Positions 56,110-64,000 of a DNA stretch of 64,000 bases are shown piece by piece. The translations under genes were made by a program, and so were the position numbers. The stretch's first letter is position 1; each line of letters opens with the position of its first letter. The notes beneath the pieces are model-generated. The model searched no databases. It was not told where the DNA came from and was given only the letters and a program-made list of their open reading frames with translations. The DNA is from Aspidiotus rigidus (lineage: Eukaryota; Arthropoda; Insecta; Hemiptera; Diaspididae). Where the stretch lies: positions 11,139,501-11,203,500 of the forward strand of contig JAVHKY010000003.1 of assembly GCA_035079385.1 (NCBI GenBank). Direction: 5' to 3'.

Positions 56110-56900
56110 TTTTCAATACTGCGAAAATGTATGTTCGACCTATGTGATGGGAGCGGGACTTGGACCATTTTTGGAGGGGTGTAACATACATCCTTTTGAC
56201 GTCATCAGATCATTATGTCATGGGATCGAAAGTTGACCTTTTTCCAAGTTCGCATCCTATCATATAATATTATGGCAAGGGACTAGGAAAAATTTCACTG
56301 ATCTATGGCGTCCTCAGATCGTGAAGTGTCGAAAGTTGAAATTTTTTCAATTCCCACATCTGAGCTGTATCATAGAAGGAGGGCTTGGACCATTTTTGCG
56401 AAGATGTAACTTGAATGACGTCATCAGATCATAAAGTCCATCACCATGACGTCACATCAAATAATAACAGCGTAAACCTGCAGTACAGCAGCTCTCAGCA
56501 GACATCGATTCCCATACAAATAGCATTGGTAACATTCGATCATACATTAGTATTTCAAAATGAAGAATAAATAAGGAATAATCCAAAAGCTATCCGGTAT
56601 TCGATAATCAACTTTTTAGACTTTATTTCGAAATATTGGTGTATGATCGAATGTTACCAATGCTATTCTCATGGGAATCGATATATTAATTGGAAGAAAT
56701 GTGCTCAATATCGGTTTCAAATATCGCATCACGACGTCACCAGTGATGAACTTTATGACGTCATAGGGTCAACACATGGTCAAAAGTCCAAATTTTTTCA
56801 AGTCCCTCGCCATAATATATGATGGAGGGGGGGGGGGGGGGCTTGGAGAAATATTATTGTTCGAGAGTCGAAATCTTTTCAAGCTCGATTTTTGAGCTAT
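56110..56900 (+). repeat. Repeat family beta, right part
   Basis: Repeated blocks GGGACTTGGACCATTTTTG, TGACGTCATCAGATCAT and TCCAAGT...TATCATATA occur two or three times. Related text occurs at 48600-48730 and 61870-61980. A G-run lies at about 56826-56843. Confidence 0.55.
56504..56682. mobile_element. 179-bp palindromic MITE
   Basis: Arms of about 60 bp start ATCGATTCCCAT and close with ATGGGAATCGAT. The central 60 bp are unpaired. It lies inside the beta repeat. No target duplication was clear. Confidence 0.75.
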
Positions 56901-57021
56901 GCATCAAGACGTATGTAAACTGCAAATGATTTCAAAAGAAACTCGTATTATTTTGAGTAAACGGCACACGTAAGATCCGGATGAGTCATGTTCTGTTATG
57001 TGACAAATTACAGCTACTTAT

Positions 57022-57029
57022 GAAAATTT
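57022..57029. repeat. 8-bp target site duplication of the Merlin element
   Basis: GAAAATTT here and at 61107-61114 flank the inverted ends of a Merlin-type element. Confidence 0.75.
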
Positions 57030-57115
57030 GGTGCCGGTCTTATATGCGGTCTACCTCTGTCCAGCACCAATCTGCTGCCTACCATGTAAATGTGTGCGGT
57101 CTACCGGCAAAATTA

Positions 57116-57433
57116 TTAACAAATGATTTTATTTAAACGAGTAACAGCTACAGAAATTGTGTTTCGTTGAAATAGTAAAAAAATAAACGAATTATCATTC
57201 ATCGGTGAACCGAACGTACATCTTTTAGAAAAGCTATAAATATCATCCTCATTTTTTAGGAGCATGGAAACGTGGTCGAGGTGCAACTGTAAATGTTGAG
57301 GGGGCACAACCCACATTTTCTTCAGGAGCCGAATTTTAGCTTCTACCCACGACCGCTCGACACTCTGGGTGTATGCCCCACTCTCCGGATCCAAGAAATT
57401 CTCCTGATGTTGACAGTATCGTGTTCAAATCCA
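57116..57433 (-). pseudogene. Merlin transposase, C-terminal part
   Basis: The minus-strand frame 57116-57394 contains DPESGAYTQSVERSW and AKIRLLKKMWVVPP. The block with glutamate in VERSW is the last acidic residue of the DDE site in IS1016/IS1595-type transposases. A frameshift separates it from the adjacent GFEHDTVNIR part (to 57433), where the R1-like element begins. The rest of the gene is at 60789-61010. Confidence 0.8.
57418..57433. repeat. 16-bp target site duplication, left copy
   Basis: ATCGTGTTCAAATCCA at 57418-57433 recurs exactly at 60773-60788 and is part of the Merlin coding sequence (GFEHD on the minus strand). Confidence 0.92.
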
Positions 57434-60400
57434 GCACTACAAACTGGCCCAGGACCTTCTCTGGCAGTTTGTAGCTGAGGAGGGAACGCACATTGTAATT
57501 GCCAGTGAGTATTACAATGTTGCGAGAAGAAAAGGATGGTACACAGACCGTACTGGCTTTGGTGTTTGCCCAGAGTGTCCAATTGCTCCGGGAGAGGTTG
57601 AAAGAGGGGAGGGGTATGTTGCTGTGAAGATGGCCAACATGGTTGTCTACAGTTGCTACTTCTCCCCGAATCGCCCCTTCCCGGAGTTTGAGGACTTCTT
57701 GAAGAAATTAGAAGAAAGCTTGTCCAGATGGCAAGGTGAAAAATTCATTGTGGCTGGCGATTATAATGCCAAGTCAGAAGAGTGGCGATCAGGCCGTACG
57801 GACATCCGTGGGTATGCCTCGGGGGAGTGGATTGCTTACAATCGACTGGAAACAGTCAATGTCGGCAACACTCCTACCCGAGTGCGTCAAGGATACGGGT
57901 CCATTATTGATATCACCTTTGCCTCAGAGAGCCTAGCCCGAAAAATAGAAGGCTGGGCGGTACTGGACAAGGAGCTTTCTGGGAGCGACCACCGGTGTAT
58001 CGGCTTCTCCATCCGCCGGGAAGTTGAGGTCGCTGCTCCACAAAAGCTGGTAAGAAAATGGGCCGTTAGGAAGCTGAATAGCGACCGTTTGAAGGCTAGC
58101 TATCTTGCTCTCACATGGGATCAAGAAGAAGAGCAAGAAGGTAATGCGGAGGTGGCAGTAGAGAGGATGATCAAGACTGTCACCAAAGCTTGCGATGTAG
58201 CCATGCCCAGTCAAGGTCCACCAAAGAAGAGGAGGGCTGTTTACTGATGGACCAACAAGATTGCCGAATTGAGAAAAGAGTGCAACCGTCAGCGCCGGAT
58301 ATATCAGCGTAGTAGTGGCCGCGAAGGGGCGCGGGCGGTTGCACCCGAATACCAGTTGGCTCGTAAAAGGCTTAAGAAGGCCATCAAGGACAGCAAGAGT
58401 GCTGCATGGCGAGAGCTATGTGAGATGGCAGATGACGACCCATTTGGGAAGCCTTATAAGTTAGTGCTGAAGAAGCTAAAAGGCCTCTCAGCTATGAGCC
58501 GAATGGAGCCGGATGTTGTGGGTCAAATCATTGATGGCTTGTTCCCACAGCAGCCACCACCAATGGTAACGCTACCAATAGTAGAAGAGGATGGTATATC
58601 CCTCCTAGGCACCGAGGAGGTTGATGCAGCAGTCAATAGACTGCGGGGTAAGTATTGGAAGGCTCCAGGCCCGGATGAGATCCCAAATCCAGTCTGGAGC
58701 GCCATACATTCAGTTGACCCAGCACTGCTTGTTGATACATTCAATGTGGCAATTGTTGGGGGACTGTTCCCTGTGCGATGGAAGAAAGCCAGGCTAGCGT
58801 TGATCGATAAGAAGGATAAACCACCTGGTCTACCATCCTCTTATCGTCCACTTTGTCTGCTAGACAATGTTGGGAAACTTCTAGAAAGAGTGATAGCCAA
58901 TTGTTTGGAGAGCTATCTGAAGGAAAGAGATATAATCTCTGATAGCCAGTACGGTTTTCAAACTGGACGCTGCACATCAGATGCTGGGATCCGGCTGAAA
59001 AGGATAGCCAAGTCAGCAATTGATATGCGTCAGTTTTGCGCAGCCATCAGCCTCGACATAAGAAATGCGTTCAATTCAATTCCATGGAAGATGATATTGG
59101 AAGCTCTTGTGAACGCATCTCAGGATGATCAGCAGCTATCTTAGCTGCCGTGAAATCCAAACAGAGACGTCTGCTGGTACAGTAAAGCGCCCTGTTACTT
59201 GTGGGGTGCCGCAGGGGTCGGTCCTTGGGCCGCTTTTGTGGTGCGTCGCATTTAACGGAATCTTTAAGGTGAAGCTGCCACCGGGGGTTAAGCTTATCTG
59301 CTATGCGGATGACACCCTGGTGGTATGCACCGCCGAAACAACTGTAGCGGTGGAGAGCAGGGTAAACCGGGCCCTAGAGGATGTGACGCGTTGGATCGAG
59401 TCGGCTGGACTTGAACTAGCAGCAAGTAAGACGGAGGCCATTTTATTCACGACCCGTCGGAAGTTCAAGCCACCCACCTTTCGCCAGCGAGATGTGGAAA
59501 TTGAAACCAAAAAGTAAATGAAATACCTGGGCATCTGGTTTGACTCAACGCTGAGCTTCAGGCACCATTTCTTGATGGCAGCGGAAAAGGCGGGCCGGGT
59601 AGTTGGATACCTAAGCCGCCTTATGAGGAACCTAGGAGGACCGAGAGAAGCAAGGAGAAGGATCATGATGAGTACCGCCTTATCGATCCTCCTATATGGT
59701 GCGCCAGTATGGGCCGACTGCATGAAGATACCATACCGAAGAAGAGAGATGGTAAAGATCCAACGAAGAGCTGCGCTGAGGTGTGTTACTGCCTACCGCA
59801 CTGTCTCGACGGAGGCTCTTTGTGTATTAGCACGTTCACCACCAATCGAGCTCCTTGCTGAGGAGAGAGCGGTGGTGTTCGAAGCAAAGAAGAGAACGAC
59901 GACCAACCGAGAAGCTTTACGGGTCAAGCAGGAGGCCAGGCGCTCCTTGCTTGTAAAGTGGAAAGCAAGAATTGCCCAGAGTGAGCTGGGTACATGGACA
60001 ACCCGTGTGCTAATACGTGACCTTGATGAGTGGATGAACCGACACCATGGTGACCTGAACTTCCACCTGACGCAGGTGTTAAGCGGCCATGGCTGCTTCA
60101 ACAAGTACCTTCACGAGAAGTTAAGGAAAGATGAGCAGGTAACGTGTTCGCACTGTAACCGAGGGCGGGATGATGGACCACAACACACCTTATTTGAGTG
60201 TGAGGCGTGGAGGCGTGAGCGGGACGAGCTTAGTCGGTCTCTCCAAGAGATCGGGGTAGATGAAGCGCTCAACCCGAGTAGCCTGGTACCATGCTAGGTT
60301 CCGAAGAAGCATGGAGCCAGGTGTCTGCATTTGCGGCCACCATCATGAAGAGGAAGATGGACCAGGAATGGAATAGGCAAATGCAGAACCACGCTATGGC

Positions 60401-60772
60401 CTACTCAACACCTCTGTACCATCAACATCCAGATCTGCAGGAAGAAGAGGACCAAGACCTTCCCTGAAGAGAGAAGAAGATGAAGAAACTCCAACAGTGA
60501 CCTACTGTATTGTGTAGTGTGGTGGTGTTTGTTGTTGTGAGTGTTCTTATGTTTTCGTGCGTGCCAGGGGGGCACTGCAGCTTGGCGGTTGCCAAAGCAA
60601 CTTGGCAGTTGCCGAGTAGAAGAGGGGGTTCGCCTAGGAGATTCCTCCTTTACTGAAGTTATACCCGAAAGGGTCGATTCCGGTGTTGGAGGAAACAATA
60701 TTAAATACATACGCAACCCGCGCCTACTCCATAATGGATGACGGGCGGTGCTGCACATGCGACACAGAAGCG
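57434..60772 (+). pseudogene. R1-like non-LTR retrotransposon, copy 2
   Basis: It has the layout of copy 1 and closely similar sequence. The endonuclease begins near the 5' end with YKLAQDLLWQF and is read through 57624-58247, with GDYNAKSEEW and GSDHR intact. The RT covers 58269-59144 and 59125-59517 and includes ICYADDTLVV; the rest follows at 59518-60297, with a CSHCNRGRDDGPQHTLFEC knuckle. Breaks: TGA at 58245 (tryptophan in copy 1), a net loss of about 17 nt near 59116, TAA at 59515 (glutamine in copy 1), and a 4-nt loss near 60287. These differ from the breaks of copy 1. The poly-A tail seen in copy 1 is absent. Confidence 0.92.
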
Positions 60773-60788
60773 ATCGTGTTCAAATCCA

Positions 60789-61060
60789 AGCGACGTGAGG
60801 CATCGGTACGCAGGCCATTCATCTGAGTGCACTATAGAACCAGGTGCGCATTCAAGCTGGATGATAGGGATTAGTGTTGCCCTATCACATCTCGCTACCC
60901 GGATGTAACGACAGTCTTCTGCCTGCTTTAGCCCGAACACCCAGGGTCCATAATTCTACGGCCATGGTTTCGCTGATTGGGGGCATTGGCGTCATAATCG
61001 CTTCGTTTGGGTAGGCCGCATACTAGACTGTAAGTTCCAGGTAGGCCGTATACAAGATTC
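60789..61060 (-). pseudogene. Merlin transposase, middle part
   Basis: The minus-strand frame covering 60789-60940 reads GLKQAEDCRYIRVAR, then APGSIVHSDEWPAYRCLTSL up to the insertion. The aspartate in HSDEW is the second catalytic acid of the DDE site. Upstream, near 60960-61010, the translation needs a frameshift, and the first catalytic aspartate is not clear. Joined to 57116-57433 across the nested element, it gives one transposase in order. Confidence 0.8.
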
Positions 61061-61114
61061 AAAAATTTCCTTTGAAATTAGGTAGACCGCATACAATGAC
61101 GGTACCGAAAATTT

Positions 61115-61860
61115 TTTGGAAAAGCTTACCGATATTTGCCTTTTGTCTCTAACAACCGCTGTTGTTTACTTTGAAAAAAGTATACATAACGCACTTTTGT
61201 TTACCTGACCTAATTAGAGAGTCATTGGTTGTACTTAGATCTCACTTGAAGTAGGTATGGTATTGCCAAATTCAGTATTTAGGATTACAAAAAACGTATG
61301 AAAAATCAAAGTCCATCAGGACAGGAGAGATGATCATATTGGAAGGAAGGCAATGGTTGAGATATTATGTTTTTGGTCTGACATCCCTAGAACCGGATGA
61401 GGTGTATGATGATCAAACCCAAGTGTAAAAAAATGGAAAAATTTGAGGAATACATTTCAAAAAATTACGTACAGGATAATGCTAAATATACTTCTACTTT
61501 CTGGGCTTGTCGACAATAAGTCTTCAACGTACGACAAATGTGTGGCAGTTGTTCCATAGTCAATTCAATGAGACCTTCTATACGACTCATACTGACATAG
61601 TTACCTTCAATGATGAACTCATTCAATTTCAAACAAATACCTGCATCAGTATTCGAAGCCTGGATGTCCGTAAAAAAGTGTGAAATACCTATGCTGTTGG
61701 CTTAGAAGTACCTAATTTTAGTGTTTCTTTCAATCACAATTTTCCGCTCAAATATAAATAATTGTGTACAATTTACTTGATCATTTTTCGCGTGTGCAAT
61801 TTACAGTTGTGTGTCACAAGTGTGTGCAATTTACTCACGTAGTGTGTGCAGTTTACTTTC
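61115..61860. other. No gene seen
   Basis: AT-rich sequence after the Merlin element. Three similar phrases on CAATTTAC with GTGTGTGCAG occur at 61768-61860 just before the beta piece. Confidence 0.45.
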
Positions 61861-61864
61861 TCCC

Positions 61865-62060
61865 ATGCATAATAAGAAGGGGACTAGGAAAAATTTTGAT
61901 CTCTGAGCTCGTTGTCAATGATGTTGGACTTGGACCACTTTTTTTTTGGCCGGATATCGTACGGCGAACGGCAAATTTTTCGAAAATCCCTTAATCCTGG
62001 TTAGAAGTTCGTTTCCTACTTTTGAAGTGAAAGGTGAGAGGACCCTACTTCAGTAGATCA
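61865..62060 (+). repeat. Partial copy of repeat family beta
   Basis: GGGGACTAGGAAAAATTTTG, GGACTTGGACCAC and ACGGCGAACGGCAAATTTTTC match parts of 56270-56300 and 48725-48765. Confidence 0.5.
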
Positions 62061-64000
62061 GATTTGATATTGAAAAGATAGAAATTGGAGACGGGAACTA
62101 CACTTCCTGCACGTCATAGGAAATCATTGATTCATATTGCAGTTCGATTCAGGAGAGAATACTCGGAGTTTCACGAGTAGTCTCGTTTTGGTTTGAATGG
62201 TTAATAAATGTGACCAAACTTTCATCATTCATTCCAAATCGAGAACTTTTTTTCGATCAATCTGTACAATATTTCAGCAAGATAGACGAGTACAAGGTTT
62301 CTGAGACCATATGGCAGAAAAATTCACGGAACAGTCACCAAGATGCGGTTTTATGGAACGAATGCTACAAATCCAAACAATACAGATTCGCAACATAAGG
62401 TTTCTCTTCAACATACGCGTATCACCTCTTGTCAAGAAGATAAATTTTTCCAGGTTTTTTGCACGCCTTAAATCGACTCTTCCTCTAGATCAGAGCGATA
62501 GCGTCCATGTTCCGTAATGAAGCCACAAAGTACTTCGATCAACGAGTGATATGTATTATTTTTTTTCAGGTTATAAATCACGCCGCGCCAGGGGAGGTTC
62601 GCTGAAAAGGTTTTTCATGTGGCGTGCGAACTAACGCACGACAGCGCGTAAATAAAAGTGAAGTTGGCGGGAAAATAAAACGAGAACAAAAGCGTCCTAT
62701 AGATAAACAAATAGACAATTAGGTAAATAATATTATAAGAATAGAAGAATGAAAAGCTCGTGAACGACGAGAGAGAAAGACGAAAAGATGTGTTTGTTTT
62801 ATTTATCGCGTCTATTGTGTGGACGAGGAAATTTTATGTACGCGAGAAGCTGCATTCGGCGAGCATCACCCGAAGAAAGTTTAGCTCTTTGCTTCAAAAT
62901 CGGCTTTCTCTAAATGAAAGACATCGCTTTTATCTCTAAGCGCTGCAATTTAGAAGAAAAGTGAAAACATATTTGAACTTTCATCCCTTTCGGGAGTGTT
63001 TTGGGCGCAAGGTCGACGAAGACAGACCGTATTCGTTCTGACGCTGTTGAATGAACGACTTCGCCGTTGCCTAGTATATCTCTCTCGAACAGCTTAAAAA
63101 GCTCGTACCACGTGTGAAAGAAGAAAAGAGTCTCGCCGTAATTTGAGAAGCCGTAATAGGAAAAAAGTGTATATGAAGATGTTCGATTGTCTTCTGTATA
63201 AGATCCACTTTTCTTAGTTCCCCTCTTCCCGCGTGGAAAACGAGAAATCCTAAAAAGTCAAACGCATCGTTGACTTCACACGCCGGTATTTTGAAAGCTC
63301 TTTCTCTTATTGCTTAAATATAGAGATGTCAAAAACCATAAGTAGCTTTTAATGTCGGGTTTTCACTCCCTCAGCGGAAATCCGGGTTACTTTGTAAAAC
63401 GATTTAAACATTTTCGCTGACTTGATGCTGCATCGTTTTTTCTCGTCGTCTTCACCTTTTTTTTTTTTTTTTTTTTTGCGTTTTAATAACACAGCTCGTA
63501 TATTCGACGCGAAGAAGATATTGTTTTGCCCGCATGATTTCTCGCTTATTTTGCGCCCGTTCAACATTCAGTCTTGACACGCAAGACGTATAATAAAAGT
63601 TCATCTTTGTGTACGATATCGCTGTCGTTGTGAATAATGCTTGTAATTTGAGACACCTTAAATTAGTAGCAACACTTTAAAAGACGATGAAAGAAAGAGT
63701 GGAGAACACTTGTCACAAATGGGAAGGAGGTGAAGTGATCTCGCATCCTACGAGTCGTTGAGCGTAAATTAACTTACTCGAGTTTCAATTTTGCTTTTTA
63801 GAAAGGTGAATGAGCCTTCTTAAGTCTTAAAAAGCAGGTATGTAGACTTCTTACGAATTCGGATGAATCGTCAGCAATATTATGATCTACATGATATCCT
63901 GCTCACCTACACATTAGAAAGTACAATTTATGAAAGATCCTTTTTCTGCTTCGGAGCACTTCTGAACTCGAGTTTTCCACGCAACAGATGGGAAAAATTT
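62061..64000. other. No gene seen
   Basis: AT-rich, CpG-containing sequence. A T-run of more than 20 lies at about 63458-63478. Short frames show no domain. Confidence 0.5.

Larger units (their letters stand above)
57030..61106 (-). mobile_element. Merlin (IS1016-like) transposon split by an R1-like insertion
   Basis: Inverted ends begin GGTGCCGGTC (57030) and end GACGGTACC (61106), followed inward by copies of TGCGGTCTACC: two at the left end and three at the right end, inverted. An 8-bp duplication flanks the ends. Without the nested retrotransposon the element would be about 720 bp. The size, ends and 8-bp target fit the Merlin superfamily. Confidence 0.8.

Noticed and set aside
1..64000. 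CRISPR array, bacterial operon or rRNA gene
   Set aside because: No regularly spaced direct repeats of CRISPR type, no operon-like gene packing and no rRNA core motifs. Contents are those of a eukaryotic repeat region.

Overview
The window looks like a repeat-filled, gene-poor stretch of an arthropod nuclear genome, most likely an insect. The base composition is AT-rich, yet CpG is common, which fits several insect orders including Hymenoptera; the order is a guess. The transposon set (Penelope-like, R1-like, RTE-like, hAT, Merlin, many short inverted-repeat elements) also fits an insect. I recognise no intact host gene. Almost everything that can be explained is mobile DNA, much of it nested.

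Left part (1-12.8 kb): two copies of one Penelope-like element (PLE family 1). Copy 1 (about 624-2305) is 5'-truncated and carries an inverted extra copy of its own 3' end at its 5' junction. Copy 2 (about 7.08-8.80 kb, resuming at 12.5 kb) keeps a 498-residue open frame with reverse transcriptase and GIY-YIG endonuclease. Its 3' region is interrupted by a 3.7-kb DNA transposon (8804-12503) with 16-bp terminal inverted repeats (TIRs) and an AT target duplication. Between the copies lie a decayed non-LTR fragment (about 5.4-6.7 kb) and a tRNA-like unit.

Middle part (14-36 kb): a 1.9-kb element with many short internal repeats (14339-16259) hosts a tRNA-like unit and a small MITE. Two members of PLE family 2 lie in tandem on the minus strand (20.2-24.4 kb); the second is split by a 1425-bp foldback element (22486-23910) that inserted with no visible target duplication. 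At 24.8-31 kb a dispersed repeat family hosts a truncated non-LTR insertion (12-bp duplication), a GC-rich retro-insert and a 449-bp hAT derivative (8-bp duplication). A 364-bp palindrome follows. A decayed minus-strand coding remnant of unknown identity is at 31.5-32.1 kb. An old R1-like 3' end at 34.5-35.9 kb carries a MITE and an insert with a 7SL-RNA-like segment.

Right part (39-62 kb): two R1-like copies about 3.3 kb long (39676-43012 and 57434-60772) have perfect 14- and 16-bp target duplications, nearly the same 5' end, and independent stops and frameshifts. The second sits inside a Merlin transposon (57030-61106, 8-bp duplication). Between them are a 2-kb inverted repeat with a PLE fragment at its centre (45.9-47.9 kb), an RTE-like ORF2 pseudogene (48.0-49.6 kb) and several palindromic MITEs. 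The rest is AT-rich sequence without recognisable genes.

All calls come from reading sequence and translations by eye, with no database search. Family names rest on motifs; boundaries rest on target duplications where stated.
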